From contig NZ_CP083349.1 in the NCBI RefSeq assembly GCF_020035535.1, forward strand, positions 3,727,501-3,791,500: a stretch of DNA of 64,000 nucleotides, read 5' to 3'. The translations under genes and the position numbers were made by a program. Positions 10,714-19,140 of this stretch are shown here, piece after piece. This DNA is from Ensifer adhaerens (GTDB lineage: Bacteria > Pseudomonadota > Alphaproteobacteria > Rhizobiales > Rhizobiaceae). Every line of letters starts with the position of its first letter. The first letter of the stretch is position 1. The notes under the pieces are model-generated. The model saw nothing but the letters and a program-made list of their open reading frames with translations, had not been told where the DNA came from and did no database searches.

Positions 10714-11886
10714 ATGACAAGCCTGACGCTGCCGCGCCAAGACGGCTCGCTTGAACAGCATCGCCTGACCGGAACGCCGATCGAGCGGCCCGGGACGCCA
10801 CCGACCTTCAACCGCATCGCCTATGCGGCCGCCCATGTGGTCTCGGATCCGTTCCGGGATCTTGATCCCTGGGGCAATCCGGCGATCGACTGGGACGCGA
10901 CCATGGCGTTTCGCCATCACCTCTGGGGCCTCGGCTTCAAGATCGCCGAGGCGATGGACACGGCCCAGCGCGGCATGGGGCTGCCCTGGGCAGGCGCGCA
11001 GCAGTTGATCCGCCGCTCTCTTGCCGAAGCGCGGCAGGTGCCGGGCGCCGATCTTGCCTGCGGCGCCGGCACCGATCATCTGGCACCGGCCGATGTGCGA
11101 TCGCTGGACGACGTGATCGCCGCCTATGAGGAACAGGTCGGTTTCGTCGAAGGCGAGGGGGGAAGGACGATCATGATGGCAAGCCGGGCGCTTGCCCGCG
11201 TCGCCCGTTCCGCCGATGACTATCGCCACGTCTATGGCCGCATTCTCGGCCAGGCCAGGCACAAGGTCGTGCTGCATTGGCTCGGCGACATGTTCGATCC
11301 GCAGCTTCGGAGATATTGGGGTTCGGAGAATTTCGAACAGGCGCTCGATACGGTGCTTTCGATCATCGAAGCCAACCGCGACAAGGTCGAGGGCATCAAG
11401 ATTTCGCTGCTCGACAACGCCAAGGAAGTGGCGCTGCGCAATCGCCTGCCCGAGGGCGTGCTGTGCTTCACCGGCGACGACTTCAACTATGCCGAACTGA
11501 TCGAAGGCGACGGCACGAAGTATAGCCACGCGCTACTCGGCATCTTCGATGCGGTGGCGCCATCTGCCTCCAAGGCCTTGGCGGCGCTGGCCAAGGGTGA
11601 TCTCGCGACCTTCCGCGGCGTGATCGAGCCGACCGTGCCTCTGTCCCGCAAGATCTTCGAGGCGCCGACACAGTATTACAAGGCCGGCGTCGTTTTGCTG
11701 GCCTGGCTGAACGGCCACCAGCGCCACTTCACCATGCCCGCGGGCATGCAGTCCGCACGCGGGGTGCTGCACTACTCGGACATCTTCCGCCTCGCCGACC
11801 GAGCCAATGTGCTCGACCGGCCGGAACTGGCGGCAGAGAGAATGAAAAGCCTGCTATCGACCCTCGGCGTGGACCAAAGCGCTTGA
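10714..11886 (+). CDS. DUF993 family protein (dihydrodipicolinate synthase-like barrel)
   Basis: Protein of 390 residues that I assign to DUF993, a TIM-barrel family distantly related to dihydrodipicolinate synthase/aldolases. KISLLDNAKEVALRNRLPEGV is the likely Schiff-base-lysine region, and CFTGDDFNYAELIEGDG lies in a conserved loop. The start is preceded by GGAGGAA ten bases away. It diverges from the LacI-Gfo/Idh operon with an operator in front of each, so an aldolase-like step in that pathway is a reasonable inference. No specific reaction is known to me. Confidence 0.8.
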   Translation: MTSLTLPRQDGSLEQHRLTGTPIERPGTPPTFNRIAYAAAHVVSDPFRDLDPWGNPAIDWDATMAFRHHLWGLGFKIAEAMDTAQRGMGLPWAGAQQLIRRSLAEARQVPGADLACGAGTDHLAPADVRSLDDVIAAYEEQVGFVEGEGGRTIMMASRALARVARSADDYRHVYGRILGQARHKVVLHWLGDMFDPQLRRYWGSENFEQALDTVLSIIEANRDKVEGIKISLLDNAKEVALRNRLPEGVLCFTGDDFNYAELIEGDGTKYSHALLGIFDAVAPSASKALAALAKGDLATFRGVIEPTVPLSRKIFEAPTQYYKAGVVLLAWLNGHQRHFTMPAGMQSARGVLHYSDIFRLADRANVLDRPELAAERMKSLLSTLGVDQSA

Positions 11887-11912
11887 GAGAGAGGGGCGCT
11901 TGAGAATAGACG

Positions 11913-11936
11913 GACGGCGCCCGGGAAGGCGCCGTC
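11913..11936. terminator. Bidirectional terminator hairpin
   Basis: GACGGCGCC pairs perfectly with GGCGCCGTC around a 6-base loop, followed by TGTTCT on the plus strand. It sits between the DUF993 gene and the 3' end of the converging TonB receptor. Confidence 0.55.
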
Positions 11937-11974
11937 TGTTCTCGATCGGAAGCCGGCAGGGACCGGCCACCGGA

Positions 11975-14140
11975 TCAGAATGTCGCCGTCAGGCTCATCC
12001 AGAAGCGACGGCCTTCCATGACCGTGTTGAAGTCGGTCTCCTCGACCTCCTTGTCGAAGAGATTGTAGACGGCGGCGTTCAGCGTCAGGCCCTCGCCGAC
12101 ATCGTATTTCGTACCGATATCGACGGTCGTGTAGGCGTCGTATCTGCGCCCCTGCTGGCCGTTGATGGTTACCGGCTTGCCGTTGGTGCCGATGCGCGGG
12201 CCGGCGGCGATCTCCTCGCCGTGATAGTTGACCGAGGCCCAGGCTTCGAGCCCCTCCACCGGCGTGTACCAATCGGCCCTGAGATTGGCCATGTGCTCCG
12301 GTGTGCGCGCCAGCGGGAAGCCGGCAAAGGTGCCGGTCTTCTGTTCCGACTGCGTATAGGTGTAGCTGGCGCGTAGCGTCAGATCGGCCGTCGCATTCCA
12401 GGTCGCCGTCAGTTCCACGCCCTGAATGATCGCATCGTCGATGTTGTAGTTGTACCAGAGGCGGTAGTTCGGATCCTCGCTCCAGCGCACCGGATTTCCG
12501 GCCGAATCCAGCACCATCGAGTTGGAAATCTTGTCCCTGAAATCCGTGTAGAAGTAGGTGCCGCCGAGGATGACGTCGCCATTGTCCCACACGGCGCCGA
12601 TTTCATAGCTGGTGCTTGATTCGGCCTTGAGGTTCGGGTCGGCGATGATCACGCCGCAGGTGCCGGTCGGACCGTAGGAGCAACCGCCACCGCCGGTGGT
12701 GTAGGCATAGCCCGGGGCGATGCTGCGGATATCGGGCGCGCGGAAGCCGGTGGAGACGCCGCCCTTCACCGTCAGCATGTCGGTCGCGTTCCAGACGCCG
12801 TAAATGCGCGGGCTGAGGTGGTAGCCATACTCCTCGTGGTGATCGAGACGCAGGCCCGTGGTCAGCGCGAAATCATCGACCATGCGCCATTCATCCTCGG
12901 CAAACAGCGCCCATTGCGTTGCCGAGAAAGTCTCGTTCAGCCCGGTCCGCCGGCCCGGGTTCTGGTCGGAGAGCCGCGCCTCGAAATATTGCCCGCCGGT
13001 CACCAGCGTGTGGCTGCCGCCGAGATCGAAGGGGGTCGTGAACTTGCCGTCGACGACGGTGTTGCGCACCTCGGGCGCGCGCGGCTGCTTGACGAAGCGA
13101 CCGTCTGCCTGGCTGTAGTTATAGTTCCGACGCTCAGCCCATTCCTGCAGAATGGAGAAATCAGACGTCGTCGGTCCCCAGCGCCCCGTATGCGAGAACG
13201 ACCAGTGATCGCGGTCATTGTCGTTGTAAGTGCTGACGGCGCGCGGTCCCGGCTCGATCGTCCTGCCGACATTCGCATCGCGGCGAAGCCGCGCTGTCCC
13301 GCCTTCGAGGAAGAAGTCGTGGTCCTCGTTCGGCGTGTAGGCAAGCCGCGCCGTCAGATCGTGCTCCTTCGAGCCCGTGATGCCGGATAGGAACTTGTCC
13401 TCGCTGCGCTTCAGGCCGCGGCCCCAGATCTGCACGCCGAGCGTATCTTTCAGGATCGGGCCGCTGGTGTAGAACGACAATTGCCCCGAATTGCCGAACT
13501 GCCTGTGCTGCTGCATCGTGCCGTCGGTAGTGACCGAGCCGGTCCAGCTATCCGAGACCTTGCGGGTGATGATGTTGATGACCCCGCCCATGGCATCGGA
13601 ACCATAGAGCGACGACATCGGGCCACGGACGATCTCGATGCGCTCGATAGCGGCGGCGGGCGGGATGAAGCTCTGCTCGAAACCGGAATTGCCGTTGGTG
13701 CGGGCGTCACGCGTGCTCTGCCGTTTGCCGTCGACGAGGATCAGCGTGTAGGAGCCGGGCAGACCGCGAATGAAGATGTCGCGCTCGTTGGCGACACCTG
13801 TCACCGCCACCCCTTGCGCGTCGCGAAGCGCATCGGTGAGATCGCGGAACGACCGCTTCTGTAAGTCCTCGCCCGTGATCACCGTGATGCTCGCCGGTGC
13901 ATCCTTGACGTTCTGCTCGAAGCCGGTCGCCGTCACCACGATCTGCTCAAGCTCAGTCGCCTTCTCCTTGTCCTTCTCCTTGGCCTTCTGTGCCAACGCT
14001 TCCGTCGGTATCGTCAGCGCCGTGCCGGCGAGGCAGGCGCAGACGAAATGACGTGACCATCCGGCCGAGCCGGACCCGCTCCGCCGGGCCCCTTGCCGCT
14101 GCCCCTCGGTTTCGGTCGCAAGCCCCAACCGCTTCATCAT
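11975..14140 (-). CDS. TonB-dependent outer-membrane receptor (FepA/ligand-gated type)
   Basis: Outer-membrane gated porin of 721 residues. After a signal peptide ending at ALAQ comes an unusually lysine-rich linker (KAKEKDKEKATELEQ), a TonB box (IVVTATG), a plug domain (DAPASITVITGEDLQ; RGPMSSLYGSDAMGGVINIIT) and a 22-strand-type barrel ending in ...RRFWMSLTATF with terminal Phe. By fold it resembles siderophore receptors, but the LacI-type palindrome 73 bp upstream suggests carbon-source control, and no Fur-like box was noted. The start is the first of two adjacent ATGs; an in-frame GTG at 14176 is the alternative. It has no siderophore genes nearby. Confidence 0.9.
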   Translation of the reverse strand: MMKRLGLATETEGQRQGARRSGSGSAGWSRHFVCACLAGTALTIPTEALAQKAKEKDKEKATELEQIVVTATGFEQNVKDAPASITVITGEDLQKRSFRDLTDALRDAQGVAVTGVANERDIFIRGLPGSYTLILVDGKRQSTRDARTNGNSGFEQSFIPPAAAIERIEIVRGPMSSLYGSDAMGGVINIITRKVSDSWTGSVTTDGTMQQHRQFGNSGQLSFYTSGPILKDTLGVQIWGRGLKRSEDKFLSGITGSKEHDLTARLAYTPNEDHDFFLEGGTARLRRDANVGRTIEPGPRAVSTYNDNDRDHWSFSHTGRWGPTTSDFSILQEWAERRNYNYSQADGRFVKQPRAPEVRNTVVDGKFTTPFDLGGSHTLVTGGQYFEARLSDQNPGRRTGLNETFSATQWALFAEDEWRMVDDFALTTGLRLDHHEEYGYHLSPRIYGVWNATDMLTVKGGVSTGFRAPDIRSIAPGYAYTTGGGGCSYGPTGTCGVIIADPNLKAESSTSYEIGAVWDNGDVILGGTYFYTDFRDKISNSMVLDSAGNPVRWSEDPNYRLWYNYNIDDAIIQGVELTATWNATADLTLRASYTYTQSEQKTGTFAGFPLARTPEHMANLRADWYTPVEGLEAWASVNYHGEEIAAGPRIGTNGKPVTINGQQGRRYDAYTTVDIGTKYDVGEGLTLNAAVYNLFDKEVEETDFNTVMEGRRFWMSLTATF

Positions 14141-14212
14141 CTTCGCCCCGCATATATCTTGAGTAATGAACTCCACTTAGTTATTGGCGAGGGAGACGGT
14201 CAACGACGCTGT

Positions 14213-14229
14213 TTTGGAACCGTTCCAAA
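14213..14229. promoter_or_regulatory. LacI-like operator O3 between receptor and fusion gene
   Basis: TTTGGAACCGTTCCAAA has perfect 8-bp arms and one extra central C compared with O1 and O2. It lies in the divergent gap, 73 bp from the receptor ATG and 65 bp from the fusion-gene ATG, so it could affect either. The changed arm spacing means that binding by the same repressor is inferred, not certain. Confidence 0.6.
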
Positions 14230-14293
14230 TACGAAACGACGCAAAACAGCGCCCGCGAATATGCCGGATGAGACAGAAAGGCGGGACGGAACC

Positions 14294-15769
14294 ATGGCGA
14301 AAGCAACGGCAAGCGTGACAGGAGGCGGGTCGGCCCCGAACGAACGTCAGACGGATCTGGGCAAACTGCGGCTGCTCCTGGCGCTGGACGCACTGCTGCG
14401 CGAAAACAGCGTCAGCCGTGCCGCTTCAAGTGTCGGTCTGCAGCCCTCGGCGATGAGCCGTTTGCTCGGTCAATTGCGTGAGGACTATGCCGATCCTTTG
14501 TTCCTGCGCACCGGTCATGGCCTGCGGCCGACCCCGCTTGCCGAGTCTCTGCGGCTGCGCGTGCGCGCTCTTGCCGCAGAGACCGAAGCTCTGCTTGACG
14601 CCCAGCCCGGTAACGCCGCATCCGCCCCGGTACAGACGAGCCATGCCGGATGGGTAGGGCGGACCCTGACCGATGCGCCTCCACTGGCCGTCCGTCCGAG
14701 CCGTCTGCTTGAGGGTGAGCCAGCGCCTGAACAATTCGCGGCAAAGCTCGCCGAAATTGGCGATGACGCCACCCCTGAGCAGCGCCTTGCCCGCTGCATA
14801 GCGACCGTCGGCACCGGCGCCGGCCGCAGCCGGCCGCTAAGTGAAAGTGAAGCTGAAGATGCGCTGGCGATCATCCTTGCCGGCGAGGCGGACCCGGTAC
14901 AGATCGGCGCGCTGATGACGGTACTGCACTATCGCGGGCCGACAGCGGTCGAAGTGGCCGGCTTCGTGCGCGCCATGCGTCGCCATACCGGCGCGATCGC
15001 TCCGGGTAGCGGCGTCGCCGATCTCGACTGGCCCTGCTACCTTTCGCCGAAACTGAAGACCGCACCCTGGTTTCTGCATGCGGCACGCCTTGTCGCCGAT
15101 GCCGGTCATCGCGTCGTGCTGCACGGAAACTATGGTGAGGACAACGAGGAACGGCACAAGCTCGAGATCGCCGCTTCCGCAGCCGGAATCCCGATCTGCG
15201 CATCGATCGCGGCGACAAAGCCAGCGCTTGCATCGACAGGTATCGCTTATCTGCCGCTGTCTGCCTTTGCGCCGCAAACCTATCGCTTGCTCGGGCTCTA
15301 TCGGTTGATGGAGATGCGCATGCCGCTCAACGCCGCTATTCACCTCATCAATCCGATGGGTGGACGCGCAAGCCTGCTTGGCGTCGCCAATCCCTCGAGC
15401 CGCACGCTCAGCCGCGACATAGCCATGCTGCTCGGCACGAGAGAGCTGACGATCCTCGGCAACACCCGCGACCACGCCGAGTTCACGCCCTATCGCCAGA
15501 CGCCGCTATTCCGCCTTGTCGGCGGAGAAGTCTGTGACCTCATCATTCCGGCGAAGATCGCGCCACCGGCCGAACCGCGCACGGGCCTCAGCAGTCGCGA
15601 ATACTGGCAGGCGGTCTGGACGGGTGCTGCCCGCGACGAACGCGCCGAAACAATCATCATCACGACGACGGCTGCCGCCCTCATCAGTCTGCGCAATCAC
15701 GATGATTTCAATGCAGCCTGTGAAACAGCAAGCACGCTCTGGAACAACCGATCACGCCGGACGGCGTGA
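14294..15769 (+). CDS. LysR-type HTH fused to TrpD2/YbiB-like glycosyltransferase-fold protein
   Basis: Protein of 491 residues with two unrelated modules. Residues 24-90 form a LysR-type winged HTH (LLRENSVSRAASSVGLQPSAMSRLLGQLR; PLFLRTGHGLRPTPLAESL). Residues ~160-235 resemble the helical N-domain of anthranilate phosphoribosyltransferase-like proteins, and ~243-485 the TrpD2/YbiB body (GHRVVLHGNYGEDNEERHKL; NPMGGRASLLGVANPSS). The GTGGDG phosphoribosyl-binding loop of true TrpD is absent, as in YbiB-type proteins, so catalysis is doubtful and nucleic-acid or ligand sensing more likely. The ATG is preceded by AGGCGGGACGGA; an in-frame ATG at 14261 is the alternative. It diverges from the TonB receptor across operator O3. 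Confidence 0.75.
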   Translation: MAKATASVTGGGSAPNERQTDLGKLRLLLALDALLRENSVSRAASSVGLQPSAMSRLLGQLREDYADPLFLRTGHGLRPTPLAESLRLRVRALAAETEALLDAQPGNAASAPVQTSHAGWVGRTLTDAPPLAVRPSRLLEGEPAPEQFAAKLAEIGDDATPEQRLARCIATVGTGAGRSRPLSESEAEDALAIILAGEADPVQIGALMTVLHYRGPTAVEVAGFVRAMRRHTGAIAPGSGVADLDWPCYLSPKLKTAPWFLHAARLVADAGHRVVLHGNYGEDNEERHKLEIAASAAGIPICASIAATKPALASTGIAYLPLSAFAPQTYRLLGLYRLMEMRMPLNAAIHLINPMGGRASLLGVANPSSRTLSRDIAMLLGTRELTILGNTRDHAEFTPYRQTPLFRLVGGEVCDLIIPAKIAPPAEPRTGLSSREYWQAVWTGAARDERAETIIITTTAAALISLRNHDDFNAACETASTLWNNRSRRTA

Positions 15770-15786
15770 TCGGAGATTGGCGCTAC

Positions 15787-17850
15787 TCAGGCGGCCAGAC
15801 CCTTTTTCGCCAGCATCGCATCCGGGCTCGGCAGCTTGCCGCGGAAGGCCTTGTAGGCATCTTCCGGATCGATCGAGCCGCCGACCGAATAGATGTTGTC
15901 CTTGAGGCGAGCGGCCATGGCCGGATCGAAGGCGTTGCCGGTTTCCTCGAAGGCCGCGAAGGCGTCAGCGTCGAGCACTTCCGACCACATGTAGGAATAG
16001 TAGCCTGCCGAGTAGCCGTCGCCCGAGAAGACGTGCAGGAAATGCGGACTGCGATGGCGCATGACGATGGATTTCGGCATGCCGATCTCATCGAGCTTCT
16101 TGGCTTCGAGCGCCATCGGTTCCGCCGTCACTTCAGCCGTGTGATAGGCCATGTCGACCAGCGCCGACGAGGTGAACTCGACCGTTGCAAAGCCCGAGTT
16201 GAAGGTCCGCGCCGCCAGCACCTTGTCGAGCAGCGCCTGCGGCATCGGCTCGCCGGTCTGGTAGTGCACCGCGTAACGCTTGAGGATCTCCGGCACCGTC
16301 AGCCAGTGTTCGTAAAGCTGCGACGGCAGCTCGACGAAGTCGCGCGAGACACCCGTGCCGGAAACCGAAGGATAGGTGACGTTGGATAGCATGCCATGCA
16401 ATGCGTGTCCGAACTCGTGGAAGAGCGTGCGGGCATCATCGAGCGACAACAGCGCCGGCTTGCCTTCGGCGGGTTTGGCGAAATTGCAGACGTTGTAGAT
16501 GATCGGCAACTCGCCTTCCGCACCGTTCTTCAGCTTGAGCCTGTGCTGCGATTGGAACGAACTCATCCACGCGCCGGAACGCTTCGACGACCGGGCGAAA
16601 TAGTCGCCGAGAAACAGTGCCACCAGCTTGCCGGATGCGTCCTTGATCTCGAAGACACGCACGTCGGGATGGTAGGCGGCAATGCCCTTCTTCTCCGTGG
16701 CTGTAATGCCGAACAGGCGTGTGGCAACGTCGAAGCAGGCCTCGATGATCTTTTCCAGCTGCAGATAGGGCTTGAGTTCGCCTTCGGAGAAATTGAACTT
16801 CTCGGCCCGGAGCTTCTCGGCGTAGTGGCGCCAGTCCCACGGCATGACGTCGTGATTGCGCCCTTCGTCGGCAACGAGCCGGGCGAGCTCAGCCTCTTCC
16901 GCGCGAGCGCGGGCAACGGCCTTTTCCCAGACCTGCATCAAGAGGCCGTTCACGGCGGCGGGTGTCTTCGCCATGGTGTCGTCGAGCTTCAGCGATGCGA
17001 AGTTTTCATAACCGAGCAGCTTCGCCTTTTCGGCCCGCAGCGCCAGCATCTCGGCGATCAGCCCGCGATTGTCGGTGTCGCCGCCGTTTTCACCGCGCGC
17101 GATCCAGGCGCGGAAGGCTTGCTCACGAAGCTCGCGATTGTCGGAGAAGGTCAGGAACGGCTCGATGATCGAGCGCGACAAGGTGACCGCGTATTTCCCC
17201 TTCTGTCCGCGATCTTCGGCGACCGCCGCCATGGCGTCGCGCAGGAAGTCCGGCACGCCGGCGAGCTGATCTTCGCTCTCCAGGAACAGGACCCAATTCT
17301 TCTCGTCGGCCAGCACGTTCTGGCCGAACTTGGCGCCGATACCGGCGAGTTTCTCGTTGATCGCTGCCAGCCGCTCCTGTTCGGGCTTCGCGAGCTTGGC
17401 GCCGGATTTGACGAAACCCTTCCAGTGGCGCTCGAGCACGCGCGTCGCTTCGAGATCGAGCCCCAGGGACTGACGCCCTTCCCACAGCGTATCGATGCGC
17501 TTGAACAGCGCTGCATTCATGCCGATCTTCGAATAGTGCCGCGACATCTTCGGGGCGATGTCGCGTTCCAGCGCCTGGATCGTCTCGTTAGTGTCGGCGC
17601 CGGCCTTGTTCCAGAAGATCGAGGACACGCGCGAAAGTCCGTCACCGGCGATTTCAAGCGCAACGATCGTATTCTCGAAGGTGGGCGCCGCAGGGTTTCC
17701 TGCAATCGCGTCGATCTCCGCCTCATGTTCCCTGAAAGCGGCTTCGAAAGTCGAGGCGAAATCCTCGTCCTTGACCAGATCGAAGCGCGGCAGGCCCTCA
17801 TGGCCGGTCCATGACGTGAGCGCGGGATTGAGCGGGGTGCTGGTGGTCAT
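15787..17850 (-). CDS. M3 family metallopeptidase (oligopeptidase A / Dcp-like)
   Basis: Cytoplasmic zinc oligopeptidase of 687 residues that degrades short peptides. The zinc motif HEFGHALHG lies around residue 465-475, followed by the third-ligand region (FVELPSQLYEHW) and the substrate-loop tail YSYMWSEVLDADAF. It has no signal peptide. AAGGATTTCTG precedes the ATG at good spacing. It converges on the LysR-TrpD2 fusion gene with only 17 bases between stops. Choosing between Dcp and OpdA (PrlC) needs a phylogeny. Confidence 0.92.
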   Translation of the reverse strand: MTTSTPLNPALTSWTGHEGLPRFDLVKDEDFASTFEAAFREHEAEIDAIAGNPAAPTFENTIVALEIAGDGLSRVSSIFWNKAGADTNETIQALERDIAPKMSRHYSKIGMNAALFKRIDTLWEGRQSLGLDLEATRVLERHWKGFVKSGAKLAKPEQERLAAINEKLAGIGAKFGQNVLADEKNWVLFLESEDQLAGVPDFLRDAMAAVAEDRGQKGKYAVTLSRSIIEPFLTFSDNRELREQAFRAWIARGENGGDTDNRGLIAEMLALRAEKAKLLGYENFASLKLDDTMAKTPAAVNGLLMQVWEKAVARARAEEAELARLVADEGRNHDVMPWDWRHYAEKLRAEKFNFSEGELKPYLQLEKIIEACFDVATRLFGITATEKKGIAAYHPDVRVFEIKDASGKLVALFLGDYFARSSKRSGAWMSSFQSQHRLKLKNGAEGELPIIYNVCNFAKPAEGKPALLSLDDARTLFHEFGHALHGMLSNVTYPSVSGTGVSRDFVELPSQLYEHWLTVPEILKRYAVHYQTGEPMPQALLDKVLAARTFNSGFATVEFTSSALVDMAYHTAEVTAEPMALEAKKLDEIGMPKSIVMRHRSPHFLHVFSGDGYSAGYYSYMWSEVLDADAFAAFEETGNAFDPAMAARLKDNIYSVGGSIDPEDAYKAFRGKLPSPDAMLAKKGLAA

Positions 17851-17955
17851 CAGAAATCCTTTCGCATGCGATCCGGCTTATGACCGGGGAGGGGGCCGCC
17901 GACCCATGACATCAGGAAGCGGCGAAAATGAAGGTGGTTGTCGGCGGGATTACCG

Positions 17956-18597
17956 TCAAGGTTTACGCAGACCGAGAAGGCCAGGGGCGGCGTGCCAGAT
18001 GGCCTGGAGGGCGAAGCCCATGAAAAGAAGACCGGAGAGCCTGACGATCGCCAGCTCGTGCCGGCGATAGAAGCGCCGCACCACCGAAGCGCCGATGATG
18101 ACGATGAGGATCAGGTCGGCGACGAGAAAGCCGATCAGCGAAACGCCAAGCAGCGCCGGAAGCGCATCGAAATCGAGCGCGTTGGCGGAACCGGCAAGCA
18201 GCGCCGTAAAGGTGGCGAGCGCGACCGGATAGCCTTTGGGATTGGTGAGCCCGAAGATCAGCCCACGCCGCAAGGGGCGCTCGACCGTCAGCAACGCCCG
18301 GTTCTCGCCGGCGGGCCGTGCCCGCAGCGCCGTCCAGCCGATCCAGCCGAGATAGACACCGCAGAAGAGGCCGAGAATATCAAAGATCGTGCTACCGACC
18401 GAACGCGCGCCGACAATCGCGACCAGCGCCAGCGTCGACCAGAGAATGTCACCGGCAAGATGTCCGCCCATGAACAAGGCGCCCGCCTTGCGCCCCTGGC
18501 CGGCGCCGATACCGAGCAGGGCCAGGAAGGCGGGGCCCGGAATGAGCGTGTAGGAGAGGGCGGCGAGAAAGGCTCCGATCAGCAGCGTCTCGGACAT
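17956..18597 (-). CDS. LysE/RhtB-family translocator
   Basis: Inner-membrane exporter of 213 residues with about six hydrophobic spans, probably effluxing amino acids or related metabolites. The family signature near the N-terminus is PGPAFLALLGIGAGQGRKAG, and NPKGYPVALATFTAL is the second conserved segment. CAGGAATATGCC precedes the ATG. It lies 105 bp upstream of the M3 peptidase in the same direction, so export of peptide-derived amino acids could be linked, but this is only positional. Confidence 0.88.
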   Translation of the reverse strand: MSETLLIGAFLAALSYTLIPGPAFLALLGIGAGQGRKAGALFMGGHLAGDILWSTLALVAIVGARSVGSTIFDILGLFCGVYLGWIGWTALRARPAGENRALLTVERPLRRGLIFGLTNPKGYPVALATFTALLAGSANALDFDALPALLGVSLIGFLVADLILIVIIGASVVRRFYRRHELAIVRLSGLLFMGFALQAIWHAAPGLLGLRKP

Positions 18598-18691
18598 GGC
18601 ATATTCCTGATTGTATCGTCGGCATTCGATCCCGCAGCACCGATTCCGTCAAGAGAAAAGCAAGGCTTTCGATGCCGGCCGTGGCACTGGC

Positions 18692-18719
18692 GGAATGGGG
18701 CGGTGGCGCGCCCCATTCC
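18692..18719. other. Strong 11-bp hairpin in intergenic region
   Basis: GGAATGGGGCG pairs perfectly with CGCCCCATTCC around a 6-base loop. It is 34 bases beyond the stop of the 28-codon ORF on the minus strand. No U-run follows on that strand, so it may be a processed 3' end or a structured RNA element. Confidence 0.4.
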
Positions 18720-18753
18720 TTGCATCCTCCTTGCGCTGCCGACCGCTAAGCGG

Positions 18754-18840
18754 TCACCGTCCGCGACCGCGGCCGACAAAGGTCAGGGCATCGATGGTCG
18801 CCTGCAGCATCGCCGTTACGGCGCGGATGAATTTCCGCAT
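18754..18840 (-). CDS. Small hypothetical protein, 28 residues
   Basis: A 28-codon ORF, MRKFIRAVTAMLQATID followed by ALTFVGRGRGR and TGA. The support is a strong GGAGAGGAG ribosome binding site seven bases before the ATG, a well-formed amphipathic helix pattern and a basic tail. It overlaps no other gene and lies in the otherwise empty 540-bp gap between the exporter and leuB. A small hairpin (GACCGC-TAA-GCGGTC, 18741-18755) overlaps its stop. No function can be assigned; a membrane- or RNA-associated micropeptide is possible. Confidence 0.5.
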   Translation of the reverse strand: MRKFIRAVTAMLQATIDALTFVGRGRGR

Positions 18841-19023
18841 GATTGCGCTCCTCTCCCGGTGGGTGAGCCTGCCCTCGGACACGCTCGCACCGGCAGCATT
18901 CCATCTGCCCGCGCAACCGCCTGTTTCTCCGGGAACGCACGGCCACGACGGGCGCACAAATCTTTCGTCGGAATGATTTCCCTCGACACGAAGTTGCGCT
19001 AAGAACGCGCCCGGCAGCGCCCG

Positions 19024-19114
19024 TGCGCCTGTTCAGACGCATCAGGGCCGCTGCAGAAGTTCAAAGGGCTGCATGTTTCCTTAAATCGACTGCGATTTCA
19101 GGAAACATGCAGCC
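19024..19114. repeat. RIME-like intergenic mosaic element upstream of leuB
   Basis: A first palindrome TGCGCCTG-TT-CAGACGCA (19024-19041, one mismatch) is followed by a 48-bp hairpin (19067-19114) with 22-bp arms beginning GGCTGCATGTTTCC and one mismatch. Layout and core (TGCAT...CCTTAAATC) match the element at 1639-1737. It ends 26 bp before the leuB start, so it may lie in the leuB leader. Confidence 0.7.
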
Positions 19115-19140
19115 GGTTTTCCCCGCGAGAAGGACTATCC

